Positions 25,026 through 33,621 of a stretch of DNA of 64,000 nucleotides are shown here, piece after piece; positions within the stretch are counted from its first letter, which is position 1; every line of letters begins with the position of its first letter. Position numbers and translations under genes: made by a program. Source of the stretch: Micromonospora humi (GTDB lineage Bacteria; Actinomycetota; Actinomycetes; Mycobacteriales; Micromonosporaceae). Location of the stretch: NCBI RefSeq assembly GCF_900090105.1, contig NZ_FMDM01000003.1, positions 458,029 to 522,028 on the forward strand. Reading direction: 5' to 3'. The notes beneath the pieces are model-generated. The model worked only from the letters and a program-made list of their open reading frames with translations, had not been told where the DNA came from and searched no databases.

Positions 25026-26576
25026 TCAGCGCGCCGCGCCGGCGAACAGGTCGAGGCGGACCCACACCCCCTGCCCGGTGCGCAGCTCCAGCCGGCGCGG
25101 CAGCCCGGACCGGTCGAGCCACCAGCGCAGGCGGCCCGGCACCTCGACCACGTCGACCGTACGGTCGGCCGTCCGGTCCTCCCGGACCCGGACCGCCGGC
25201 TCGCCCGGCGGACGGGCGCCGGCCCGCAGCGCCGCGGTGAGCAGGCGGTCCAGCTCGTCGGCGGGCGTCGGCGGTGCCGGTGATCCGGGACCGTCGGGGG
25301 AGGCCTGCGTCTGGGCGACCCGACCGCCCCGGACCTCCCGCCGGGTGCGCCGGCCGGTGTCCTCGTCGGTCACCGTCAGCGAGGCCGAGGACGTCGTCCA
25401 GTTCAGCGTGCCGGTGCCGTCCAGGTCGGCCGACGGGCCGAGCGGGGCGGCCACGGCCACCGCCACGGCGCCGGCGGCCCGCAGCCGGGCGGGTAGTCGG
25501 GCCAGTCGGTCGGCCTCGTCGTCGGTCAGTGCCCGGGGCTGGCCGGGACGACCGCCGAGGGCGTCCACCGGGTGCGGGGTGGGCCGGTCCGCGCGTATCA
25601 GGTCGACCGTGACCGCGGTGCCGTCGGGCAGCCGGCCGGTGAGCCGATGCAGCCGGGCGTCGCGGTCCAGCCAGAGCGTCGGCCGGGGGTCGCCCGACGC
25701 GGCGGCCAGCGGGGCCCGGAGCACGTCCACCGGGGCGCCCGCGATGCTCTCCCGACGCAGCCAGCGGCCGTCCGGCCGGACCGGGTCGACCCGGTCCGCG
25801 CCGAGGCCGAGCAACAGGTCGCGGACGGCGGTGAGGCCGCGTCCGGCGGAGGGTTCGCGGAGCCGCCACCGGTCGTCCGGCGGCACCAGCGGCGGACGCG
25901 CGCGGGGTGACGCGGTCGCGTCGGGGCGGACCAGCAGCGCCGACGCGGTGGCCTGGACGAGGCCCCGGTCGGCGCCCGCGCCGGGTCCGTCGACGTCCAG
26001 GTAGACCAGCGGTCGGGCCCAGTCGACCCAGCCGATCAGGTCGGTGCGCTCCCGGCCGGCGCCGACGGTGACCCGAACGCCGGTGCGGACGTCCCGCAGG
26101 TTGGTCACCCGGAGCGCGGCCACCCGATCCGCCTCGGCCGCGCTCAGCGGGCGCTCCGCGTCGGTCCGGTCGGGCCGCTGCGGCGATCCGCCCAGCAGAC
26201 CGGTGACCAGGACGGTCGCCGAGGCGGCAGCGGCCACCACCAGCGCGGCCAGGGTGGCGCGCCGCCGGGTGGCGCGCTCCGGCGCGTCGTCCGCACCGTC
26301 CAGCGCGCTGTCGTCGCCCGGCCGCGCGGTGGTGGCGGGGGCGCGGCCGGCAGCGGGATCGGTGCGCCGACGGCGGCCGGTGGCGGGCCGGGCCGGGCCG
26401 TTGGTGCGGGCGCGGCGGTGACCCCGGCCCGGCTCGCGTGGCACGGGTTGGTCCCCGCCGCCCCGCGCGGTGAGCCGGTGCGGGCGTCCCGCGCGCTGCC
26501 GGCCCGGCTCCGGGGTGGCAGCGCCGCCGCCGGGCGTGCGGTCGCGTCGCGGCCGGCGATCGGGAGAGGGCTCCAC
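25026..26576 (-). CDS. Membrane-anchored protein of unknown function
   Basis: The 516-residue protein has a disordered, Arg/Pro-rich cytoplasmic part (about 105 residues) and one transmembrane segment (RRRATLAALVVAAAASATVLVTGLLGG). A large extracytoplasmic region of about 380 residues is rich in Asp/Arg/Val and contains two related segments, WLDRDARLHRLTGRLPDGTAV and WLDRSGLPRRLELRTGQGVWV. These resemble the LppX/LprG-like 'linear lipid carrier' style of repeats but are not diagnostic. The start is uncertain: GTG 26576 was chosen, and the frame stays open upstream to 26798. It converges on coaE with an 8-bp gap. Confidence 0.55.
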   Translation of the reverse strand: MEPSPDRRPRRDRTPGGGAATPEPGRQRAGRPHRLTARGGGDQPVPREPGRGHRRARTNGPARPATGRRRRTDPAAGRAPATTARPGDDSALDGADDAPERATRRRATLAALVVAAAASATVLVTGLLGGSPQRPDRTDAERPLSAAEADRVAALRVTNLRDVRTGVRVTVGAGRERTDLIGWVDWARPLVYLDVDGPGAGADRGLVQATASALLVRPDATASPRARPPLVPPDDRWRLREPSAGRGLTAVRDLLLGLGADRVDPVRPDGRWLRRESIAGAPVDVLRAPLAAASGDPRPTLWLDRDARLHRLTGRLPDGTAVTVDLIRADRPTPHPVDALGGRPGQPRALTDDEADRLARLPARLRAAGAVAVAVAAPLGPSADLDGTGTLNWTTSSASLTVTDEDTGRRTRREVRGGRVAQTQASPDGPGSPAPPTPADELDRLLTAALRAGARPPGEPAVRVREDRTADRTVDVVEVPGRLRWWLDRSGLPRRLELRTGQGVWVRLDLFAGAAR

Positions 26577-26878
26577 GAGTGGTGAACGCGGCGGTGGGGT
26601 TCCGGGTGACGTGCGATGGCGCTCGCGGCGGCCGGTGAGCGCTTCAGCGCGACCACCGTGGGCGCGCACGCCGGTCGTCCCGGGTGCTGCGGCCCCTGGC
26701 GCCGGGGGCGGCCGGGCCCCCGCGAGGGGGCGGCCACCTGCCCGGTCGGCCGCCGCGAGCGGCCTACGGTACGAGGGTAGTCCGGTGAGATGAGCCACAC
26801 AATGGGAATATCGAAGCCGGTCAGGGACGGTCCGTGGTCGGTCCGGAAGTGTCGGACCGCGGGCGTACCGTTGGTGTC
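26577..26878. other. Gap between the anchored protein and uvrB
   Basis: This stretch is very GC-rich. It may still encode part of the N terminus of the minus-strand protein, whose frame remains open to 26798. Otherwise only the uvrB promoter (26849-26871) was recognised. Confidence 0.4.
26849..26871 (+). promoter_or_regulatory. RecA-NDp/PafBC-type promoter of uvrB
   Basis: GTGTCGGAC, 8 nt, then TACCGT. The core TGTCGG and the exact 8-nt spacing match the RecA-independent damage promoter pattern; the outer bases deviate. The uvrB ATG begins 7 nt after the -10, as in leaderless mRNAs, and no ribosome site is present. Confidence 0.55.
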
Positions 26879-28990
26879 ATGGCGCTCGACATTCCCCGGC
26901 TCGACGGCCGCTTCCAGGTCGTCAGCGACTTTCAGCCGGCCGGCGACCAGCCGGCGGCCATCGACGACCTTGAGCGTCGCGTGCGGCGCGGCGACCGCAA
27001 CACGGTGCTGCTCGGCGCGACCGGCACCGGCAAGAGCGCCACCACGGCGTGGCTGGTCGAACGGTTGCAGCGGCCCACCCTGGTGCTCGCGCCCAACAAG
27101 ACCCTCGCCGCGCAGCTGGCCAAGGAGTTCAGCGAGCTGCTGCCGCACAACGCGGTCGAATACTTCGTCTCCTACTACGACTACTACCAGCCCGAGGCCT
27201 ACATCCCGCAGACCGACACCTACATCGAGAAGGACTCCTCGATCAACGAGGAGGTCGAGCGGCTGCGGCACTCGGCGACCATGTCGCTGCTCACCCGGCG
27301 CGACGTCATCGTGGTCGCCACCGTGTCGGCGATCTACGGCCTGGGCACGCCGGAGGAATACCTCGACCGCGCGGTGCGGGCCAAGGTGGGGCAGGAGCTC
27401 GACCGCGACCAGCTGCTGCGCCGCCTGGTCGACATCCAGTACACCCGCAACGACATGGCCTTCCAGCGCGGCACCTTCCGGGTCCGCGGTGACACGTTGG
27501 AGATCATCCCGGCCTACGAGGAACTCGCCGTCCGGATCGAGCTGTTCGGCGACGAGATCGAGAAGCTCTACTACCTCAACCCGTTGACCGGCGACGTGGT
27601 CCGCGAGGTGGACAGCCTGGTGATCTTCCCGGCGACGCACTACGCGGCCGGCCCGGAGCGCATGGAGCGGGCGATCCGCGACATCGAGGCCGAGCTGGCC
27701 GAGCGGCTGGCCGAGCTGGAGCGGCAGGGCAAGCTGCTGGAGGCGCAGCGGCTGCGCATGCGCACCACCTACGACATCGAGATGATGCGGCAGGTCGGCT
27801 TCTGCTCCGGCATCGAGAACTACTCGATGCACATGGACGGCCGGCTGCCCGGCAGCCCGCCGCACTGCCTGCTCGACTACTTCCCCGACGACTTCCTCAC
27901 CGTGGTCGACGAGTCGCACGTGACCATTCCGCAGATCGGCGGCATGTACGAGGGCGACGCGTCCCGTAAGCGGATGCTCATCGACCACGGCTTCCGGCTG
28001 CCCAGCGCCGCCGACAACCGGCCCCTGCGCTTCGACGAATACCTGGAGCGGGTGGGTCAGTCGGTCTTCCTGTCCGCCACCCCCGGCCCGTGGGAGCTGG
28101 AGCAGGCCCAGGGCGAGTTCGTCGAGCAGGTGATCCGGCCGACCGGCCTGATCGACCCCGAGGTGGTGGTGAAGCCGACCAAGGGGCAGATCGACGACCT
28201 CATGCACGAGATCAAGCTGCGCACCGAGCGGGACGAGCGGGTGCTGGTGACCACGCTGACCAAGAAGATGGCCGAGGATCTCTCCGACTACCTCCTGGAG
28301 AACGGCATCCGGGTGCGCTACCTGCACTCGGAGGTGGACACGCTGCGCCGGGTGGAGCTGCTGAGCGAGCTGCGCAAGGGCGACTACGACGTGCTGGTCG
28401 GCATCAACCTGCTCCGGGAGGGTCTCGACCTGCCCGAGGTCTCCCTGGTGGCGATCCTCGACGCCGACAAGGAGGGGTTCCTGCGCAGCGGCCGGTCGCT
28501 GATCCAGACCATCGGCCGGGCGGCCCGTAACGTCTCCGGCCAGGTCCACATGTACGCCGACAAGATCACCCCGTCGATGGCGTCCGCGATCGACGAGACA
28601 AACCGGCGCCGGGCCAAGCAGATCGCGCACAACGAGGCGCACGGGATCAGCCCCGAGCCGCTGCGCAAGAAGATCCACGACATCCTCGACGACATCTACC
28701 GCGAGGCGGAGGACACCGAGAACACCACCGTCGGCGGCGCGGCGCGGCAGCTCTCCCGGGGCAAGGCGCCGGTCAAGGAGACCCGCAGCCGGGGCGGCCG
28801 GGGCGGTGCGGCGACGCCCTCGCGCGAGGGGATGGCCCGGGCCGACCTGGCCAACCTCATCCAGGAGCTCAACGACCAGATGCTGGCCGCCGCGCGGGAG
28901 CTGCAGTTCGAGCTGGCGGCGCGGATCCGCGACGAGGTCTCCGACCTCAAGAAGGAACTGCGGGGGATGGACGCGGCCGGGGTGCGCTGA
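26879..28990 (+). CDS. uvrB: Excinuclease ABC subunit B
   Basis: The 703-residue helicase-like damage-verification subunit of nucleotide excision repair acts with UvrA and UvrC, both encoded in this window. Motifs are Walker A GATGTGKS (46-53), the beta-hairpin [25 protein letters not shown] in [19 protein letters not shown], and helicase motifs V/VI ([34 protein letters not shown]). The C-terminal UVR motif ([28 protein letters not shown]) recruits UvrC. The start follows the promoter spacing described above. Confidence 0.97.
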   Translation: MALDIPRLDGRFQVVSDFQPAGDQPAAIDDLERRVRRGDRNTVLLGATGTGKSATTAWLVERLQRPTLVLAPNKTLAAQLAKEFSELLPHNAVEYFVSYYDYYQPEAYIPQTDTYIEKDSSINEEVERLRHSATMSLLTRRDVIVVATVSAIYGLGTPEEYLDRAVRAKVGQELDRDQLLRRLVDIQYTRNDMAFQRGTFRVRGDTLEIIPAYEELAVRIELFGDEIEKLYYLNPLTGDVVREVDSLVIFPATHYAAGPERMERAIRDIEAELAERLAELERQGKLLEAQRLRMRTTYDIEMMRQVGFCSGIENYSMHMDGRLPGSPPHCLLDYFPDDFLTVVDESHVTIPQIGGMYEGDASRKRMLIDHGFRLPSAADNRPLRFDEYLERVGQSVFLSATPGPWELEQAQGEFVEQVIRPTGLIDPEVVVKPTKGQIDDLMHEIKLRTERDERVLVTTLTKKMAEDLSDYLLENGIRVRYLHSEVDTLRRVELLSELRKGDYDVLVGINLLREGLDLPEVSLVAILDADKEGFLRSGRSLIQTIGRAARNVSGQVHMYADKITPSMASAIDETNRRRAKQIAHNEAHGISPEPLRKKIHDILDDIYREAEDTENTTVGGAARQLSRGKAPVKETRSRGGRGGAATPSREGMARADLANLIQELNDQMLAAARELQFELAARIRDEVSDLKKELRGMDAAGVR

Positions 28991-29067
28991 CGGCGACCTG
29001 TCGCTCTGCGCGAGCGAGGTATTGCCGTGTGTGATGGTCATGCGTACGCTCCCAGCGGGAGGCGCGC

Positions 29068-29967
29068 ATGCCGTTGTCAGCAAGTCCTGTCGTCCGGCGG
29101 GTGCGGCTCGGCGTCGAGCTGCGCCGGCTGCGCCGTCGTGAGTCGCTCACGCTCGAGCAGGTCTGCACCCGGCTCGGCTGGGCGTCCACGTCGAAGCTGT
29201 CCCGCATCGAGCTGGGCCAGAGCCGGCCCGACCTGGCCGACGTCCTCGACCTGCTCGACGTCTACGAGGTGCCGCCGCACCAGCGCGACGACCTGATCGT
29301 CATCGCCCGGGACGCCGCCACCGGGCGCGGCTGGTCCAAGGCGCTGGGCGAGATGGGCGAGCGGCAGCGGGCGTACGCGGAGCTGGAGGCGGGCGCCGAA
29401 CGCATCGTGGAATACCAGCCGGCGCTCGTGCCCGGCCTGCTGCAGACCCCGGCGTACGCCCGGTTGCGGGTGGCCGCCGGGGCGTCGCTCGCCGGCGAGG
29501 TGGACGTGGAGGCCGACGTCCGTGCCCGGGCGGTGCGCCAGGAGCTGCTGGTGCGGCCGGATCCGCCGCACTACACCGCGCTGCTCGACGAGCGGGCGTG
29601 CGAGCCGGCCGGCCTGCCGGCCGAGGTGTGGCGGGAGCAGGTGCGCCACCTGCTGGCGCTGGCCGAGCGGTCGCAGGTCGCGATCCGGGTGCTGCCCCAC
29701 GGGGCCTCGTCCGGCGACGACCTGCACCCGCTGGCGCCGTTCTCCTACTACGCCTACCCGGACCCGGACGACCCGCGCACGGTGCTGGTGGAGACGCTCA
29801 CCACCGACCTGCGCCTGGTCGCCGAGGCCGACGTGGCCCGCTACGAGCAGCTGATCGAACGGCTGCTCGCGGTGGCGCTGTCGGAGGACGCGACGGTCGA
29901 GCTGCTGACCCGCCGGCTCGGCGCCCCGCCGGTGCCCCGGCAGCGTGACCCGCACGAGCTGGGGTGA
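29068..29967 (+). CDS. XRE-family regulator with DUF5753 domain
   Basis: The 299-residue protein has an N-terminal HTH_31/XRE domain (LGVELRRLRRRESLTLEQVCTRLGWASTSKLSRIELGQSRPDLADV) and a C-terminal DUF5753 domain (EYQPALVPGLLQTPAYARL, RQELLVRPDPPHYTALLDERAC, IRVLPHGAS). This large actinomycete family (Scr1-like) usually has a small DUF397 partner gene nearby. None is found here. A GGGAGG site precedes the ATG. The target is unknown. Confidence 0.88.
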   Translation: MPLSASPVVRRVRLGVELRRLRRRESLTLEQVCTRLGWASTSKLSRIELGQSRPDLADVLDLLDVYEVPPHQRDDLIVIARDAATGRGWSKALGEMGERQRAYAELEAGAERIVEYQPALVPGLLQTPAYARLRVAAGASLAGEVDVEADVRARAVRQELLVRPDPPHYTALLDERACEPAGLPAEVWREQVRHLLALAERSQVAIRVLPHGASSGDDLHPLAPFSYYAYPDPDDPRTVLVETLTTDLRLVAEADVARYEQLIERLLAVALSEDATVELLTRRLGAPPVPRQRDPHELG

Positions 29968-30060
29968 GGTCGCCGCGCGCCCACCGGGCCCGGCGCCCCC
30001 GATGCCCGTCGGGACCGGTGACCGCGCGTCGCGCGCAGGCTACGCGAGGGGTACGACAGT

Positions 30061-30354
30061 TCAGGCCGGCACGTCGACGAAGTGTTCGACCAGCGGCGGG
30101 CCCGCGAAGTAGGGCCCGATCAGCCCGCGCCACCGCCCGAAGCGCTCGGTCTGCCGGAAGTTGACGTCGTGCGCCTCGACCGAGTCCCACTCGACCAGGA
30201 GCACGAATCGGGTGGGTGACTCCACCCCGCGGGTCATCCGCACCGAGCGGCACCCCTCGCTGCCGGCGAGGATCGGACGCGCCTGCGCGTAGGCGGCGGC
30301 GAAGTCGTCCTCGTTTCCGGGCGTCACGTCGATCAGCGCGACCTCAAGAACCAT
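30061..30354 (-). CDS. Antibiotic biosynthesis monooxygenase (ABM) domain protein
   Basis: The 97-residue single-domain ABM (dimeric alpha-beta barrel) protein has VLEVALIDVTPGNEDDFAAAYAQARPILAGSEGCRSVRMTRGVESPTRFVLLVEWDS and the conserved HxxxFRQ-type motif (AHDVNFRQTERFGRWR). It may act on a small aromatic substrate or in heme/quinone chemistry. No genes of a biosynthetic cluster are adjacent. Confidence 0.82.
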   Translation of the reverse strand: MVLEVALIDVTPGNEDDFAAAYAQARPILAGSEGCRSVRMTRGVESPTRFVLLVEWDSVEAHDVNFRQTERFGRWRGLIGPYFAGPPLVEHFVDVPA

Positions 30355-30419
30355 GCCCGAAGCCTCCCATGCCCGGGGTGCACCGGTACGCTCCGGGTGC
30401 GCTCGGGGGAGGACACAGC

Positions 30420-31073
30420 ATGCTCGACTGGCTCACCGGCACCGCGTTCACCGTGTGGGGGGCCGGCACCACCTGGGCCGAGCTGCTCGGCTTCGTCACC
30501 GGTGTGGTCAACGTCTGGCTGGTCGCCCGCCAGCACATCGCGAACTGGCCGATCGGCATCGCCAACGTGCTGCTGCTGATGCTGTTGTTCTGGACCGCCG
30601 GCCTGTACGCCGACGCCGGACTGCAACTCGTCTACGTGGCGCTCGGGGCCTACGGCTGGTGGCACTGGCTGTTCGGCGGCGACCGGCGCGGCCGGCTCAC
30701 GGTGGCCCGCACCGGGCGACGGGAGTGGTGGGTGCTGGGCGGGGCCGGGCTGCTGCTCACCGCCGGGCTGTGGGTGTTCCTGGACCGGGCCACCGACTCC
30801 ACCGTGCCGCTGGCCGACGCGGCCACCACCGCGCTGTCGTTGCTGGCGACCTACGGCCAGACCCGCAAGCTGGTGGAGAGCTGGTGGCTGTGGATCGCCG
30901 CCGACCTGATCTACATCCCGCTCTACGCGTACAAGGGGCTCTGGCTGACCGGCGGTCTCTACCTGATCTTCCTGGGTCTGTGCGTGGTCGGGTTGCGGGC
31001 CTGGCGGGCGGACCTGCGCCGGCGCGCGGCGGCCACGCCGGTGCCGCCGGGGCCCGCGCCGGTGGCCGCGTGA
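30420..31073 (+). CDS. pnuC: Nicotinamide riboside transporter PnuC
   Basis: The 217-residue integral membrane protein has seven to eight spans. PnuC signatures are LLGFVTGVVNVWLVARQHIANWPIGIANVLL, YADAGLQLVYVALGAYGWWHWL and KLVESWWLWIAADLIYIPLYAYKGLWLTGGLYLIF. It carries nicotinamide riboside into the cell by facilitated diffusion. A GGGGGAGG site precedes the ATG. The stop overlaps nadR (GTGA), so import and phosphorylation are coupled. Confidence 0.93.
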   Translation: MLDWLTGTAFTVWGAGTTWAELLGFVTGVVNVWLVARQHIANWPIGIANVLLLMLLFWTAGLYADAGLQLVYVALGAYGWWHWLFGGDRRGRLTVARTGRREWWVLGGAGLLLTAGLWVFLDRATDSTVPLADAATTALSLLATYGQTRKLVESWWLWIAADLIYIPLYAYKGLWLTGGLYLIFLGLCVVGLRAWRADLRRRAAATPVPPGPAPVAA

Positions 31074-32137
31074 GCGGGCGGTTCCGGCACGGCCTGGTGG
31101 TCGGCAAGTTCTATCCACCGCACGCCGGGCACCACGCGCTCGTCGAGGCCGCCGCGGCCCGGTGCGCGGCGGTGACGGTGGTGGTGGCGCCGTCCCGCCG
31201 GGAGTCGATCCCGCTGGACCTGCGGCTGGACTGGCTGCGTGAGGCCCACGCCAGCACCCCGTGGGTACGGTTCGTCGGTCGGTACGACGACCACCCGGTC
31301 GACTACGCCGATCCGGCGGTCTGGGACCTGCACTGCGCGGTGTTCGCCGACGCGCTCGCGGGCGCGCCGGTGGACGCCGTCTTCTCCTCCGAGGCGTACG
31401 GCGAGGAGTTGGCCCGCCGGTTCGGCGCGGTCGCGGTCGACGTGGATCCGGATCGCCGCGCGGTGCCGGTCTCCGGCACCGCCGTGCGCGCGGACCCGGC
31501 GGCGCACTGGCGGTGGCTGAGCCCACCGGTGCGGGCGTGGCTGGTCCGCCGGGTGGTGGTGGTCGGCGCGGAGTCCACCGGCACCACGACCATGGCCCGG
31601 GGGCTCGCCGAGCACTACCGCACGGCCTGGGTCCCGGAGTTCGGCCGCGAGCTGACCGCGCGCAAGCTGGCCGGGTTGCGCAGGTCCCGGCCGGACGCGA
31701 CCGTCTTCGACGTCACCTGGGACCGCTACGACTTCGTCGAGGTGGTACGCGAGCAGCAGGCCGCCGAGGACGCGGCGGCGCGGGTGAGTGGCCCGCTGCT
31801 GTTCTGCGACACCGACGCCCGGGCCACCGCGGTCTGGGAGGAGCGGTACCTCGGGTCCTCCTCGGACGCGGTGCGCGCGGCGGCCCGACGTCCCGCGCTC
31901 TATCTGCTCACCGACCACGAGGGGGTGCCGTTCGCCGACGACGGCCTGCGCGACGGGGAGCACCTGCGGGCGTGGATGACCGGCCGGTTCCGCGCGGAGC
32001 TGGCCGGCTGCGGGGTGCCGGTGGTCGGGCTGCGCGGCACGCACGAGGAGCGGCTGGCCGCCGCGACCGCCGCCTGCGACGCCCTGCTCGCCGCCGGTTG
32101 GTGCTTCACCGACCCGGTGCTGCCCGCAGCGGGCTGA
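31070..32137 (+). CDS. nadR: NadR-like NMN adenylyltransferase / ribosylnicotinamide kinase
   Basis: The 355-residue protein has an N-terminal nucleotidyltransferase domain (VVGKFYPPHAGHHALVEAA with the HxGH-type site, and VSGTAVR). A C-terminal kinase domain has RRVVVVGAESTGTTTMA, the dibasic/Asp segment LLFCDTDARATAVWEE and FDVTWDRYDFV. It would turn imported nicotinamide riboside into NMN and NAD. It lacks the N-terminal repressor HTH of enterobacterial NadR. The P-loop reads GAESTGTTT, so the usual Walker lysine is replaced by Thr. Confidence 0.9.
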   Translation: MSGRFRHGLVVGKFYPPHAGHHALVEAAAARCAAVTVVVAPSRRESIPLDLRLDWLREAHASTPWVRFVGRYDDHPVDYADPAVWDLHCAVFADALAGAPVDAVFSSEAYGEELARRFGAVAVDVDPDRRAVPVSGTAVRADPAAHWRWLSPPVRAWLVRRVVVVGAESTGTTTMARGLAEHYRTAWVPEFGRELTARKLAGLRRSRPDATVFDVTWDRYDFVEVVREQQAAEDAAARVSGPLLFCDTDARATAVWEERYLGSSSDAVRAAARRPALYLLTDHEGVPFADDGLRDGEHLRAWMTGRFRAELAGCGVPVVGLRGTHEERLAAATAACDALLAAGWCFTDPVLPAAG

Positions 32138-32155
32138 GTCGACGGCTTCCCCGTC

Positions 32156-32779
32156 CTACTTGTCGCGGTCAGTGAAACTGCTCGCGCCGAACTGCGGCCC
32201 GCGCGAGAACTCCCGGAGGATGTGCTGCATCTCCCCGATACTCTCTCTGATGTCGTCCAAGGCTCGGTGGTTCTTCGCCTTCGGGTAGGGAGCGATACCT
32301 GACGACTGAGCAATGAGCTTGAGTGACGTCACGTCCAGCAGTCGATAGTGCAGCATGGAGAAGAGTCGCGGCATGTGTCGTCTAATGAAGGTCCAGTCCC
32401 GATAGACGGAGTTGCCGGCCAGGTAGGCCGAGACGCCGGGGAAGAACTCCTCCGCAGTACGCGCCATGGCTTCGTCCACTTGGCCGAGACTGAGGCCATC
32501 CGAGAGGCACGCGTCGATCAGGCCGCTGCCAGAATGCTGTTGCCACGAGTACGGTTCAAAATCGCTCTCGTCAAGGCTGCCGTGGTGAATCACCGCAGCG
32601 AAACTCGACAGCTCCTTGCCAAACGGGTCGGTCACAACACAAGCGGCCTCTAGGATCACGTGCCGGTCGGCATCGAGGCCGGACATCTCCAAATCGACCC
32701 AGAAGAACCCTTGCGGCGGTTGCTCCCTTGTCCGCCTCATCCTTGCTTCGACTGTCTCGGTCACTACTCCTCCGGTCAT
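32156..32779 (-). CDS. DEDDh 3'-5' exonuclease, oligoribonuclease-like (accessory operon gene 3)
   Basis: The 207-residue protein resembles oligoribonuclease (Orn). ExoI is FFWVDLEMSGLDADRHVILEAACVVTD (Asp29, Glu31), ExoII is LAGNSVYRDWTFIRRHMPRLFSMLHYRLLDVTSLKLI, and ExoIII has the DEDDh His and Asp in KNHRALDDIRES. Orn normally degrades 2-5 nt RNAs such as pGpG and linear nucleotide-signal products. The ATG at 32779 overlaps the radical SAM stop (ATGA). The DNA is clearly less GC-rich than the flanking core genes. It is probably an additional Orn-like copy serving this operon; whether a housekeeping orn exists elsewhere cannot be seen here. Confidence 0.82.
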   Translation of the reverse strand: MTGGVVTETVEARMRRTREQPPQGFFWVDLEMSGLDADRHVILEAACVVTDPFGKELSSFAAVIHHGSLDESDFEPYSWQQHSGSGLIDACLSDGLSLGQVDEAMARTAEEFFPGVSAYLAGNSVYRDWTFIRRHMPRLFSMLHYRLLDVTSLKLIAQSSGIAPYPKAKNHRALDDIRESIGEMQHILREFSRGPQFGASSFTDRDK

Positions 32780-33621
32780 TCCGCTGGTAGACGGTGACGG
32801 CACGACGAGCAGACCGGCGTGAGCGACCAGTCCGACCGTTCATGCCTCATGCGGATTTCTTGGGCCTTGGGACTGGTCCAGATTTCGACGAACGTGCGCT
32901 CATCAAGGTTTCCCAACGAGTAGCGCTCGTGGGCCGGACTGTCGGGCGAGACGTTGCAGCACATCTTGACGTCTCCGCGGTAGCTGATCGCGGCTGCGGT
33001 GGACGTCACGTGGCACGGGGCGGCCCTCGGTGAGCCCAAGGACAGCTCCTCAGCCACGAGACCGCCTCGATCATTGAAATGCGCGAGAACGTCAGGCACG
33101 TCGAGTTCGAGACACGCGCCCTGCCGCTCCACGATCCATCGCAGACCACTTCTTCGGGGGACCTGCGCGACGGCATCGTGCTCGATGCCCAGTCGGTCCA
33201 GGAGCGCGAGAAGTCGCTTGCGCGCCCTGCCGCTCTCGAAGCGGTCCCGTTCCGCGCCCGGGCGCGGGTGAAGCGTTATCCGGAAGCGTGAGACTCCCGC
33301 GTCGATCAACTGCCGAAGGATCTCCCCGTCCAGATGATCGCCGTTGGTGTAGCAGGTCAGCCGGCTGTTCGGAACCACGCTGGCGGCTTGTGCGTACTCT
33401 TTGATCAGCCGAGGGTTGAGAAGCGGTTCATTCAGGCCGTGTAACGCTAGTTCCCCGCGGTAGCCGATCATGCCGAGTTGTCGTACCAAGGAGTCGAAGA
33501 GTGACCACCGCATGAGCCCGGCTCTCCGGGGAGCTGCTATACCGGTCGGGCACCACGTGCAGAATCTATTGCAGGAGGCAGACGTCTCGATTTCTACAAA
33601 CAGGGGCAGGTGCGCCCTCAT
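32776..33621 (-). CDS. Radical SAM protein with SPASM/twitch-type C terminus (accessory operon gene 2)
   Basis: The 281-residue protein has the radical SAM cluster motif CNRFCTWC (Cys17, Cys21, Cys24), the GGE-equivalent ELALHGLNEPLLNP and a barrel strand RFRITLHP. The C-terminal segment GDVKMCCNVSPD...SLGNLDERTFVEIWTSPKAQEIR ends with CSSC (Cys271, Cys274), typical of SPASM or twitch auxiliary Fe-S binding. Such enzymes often modify peptides or proteins, but no precursor peptide is visible next to it. Start and stop overlap the flanking genes by ATGA, so all three proteins are made together. The substrate is unknown. Confidence 0.85.
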   Translation of the reverse strand: MRAHLPLFVEIETSASCNRFCTWCPTGIAAPRRAGLMRWSLFDSLVRQLGMIGYRGELALHGLNEPLLNPRLIKEYAQAASVVPNSRLTCYTNGDHLDGEILRQLIDAGVSRFRITLHPRPGAERDRFESGRARKRLLALLDRLGIEHDAVAQVPRRSGLRWIVERQGACLELDVPDVLAHFNDRGGLVAEELSLGSPRAAPCHVTSTAAAISYRGDVKMCCNVSPDSPAHERYSLGNLDERTFVEIWTSPKAQEIRMRHERSDWSLTPVCSSCRHRLPAE

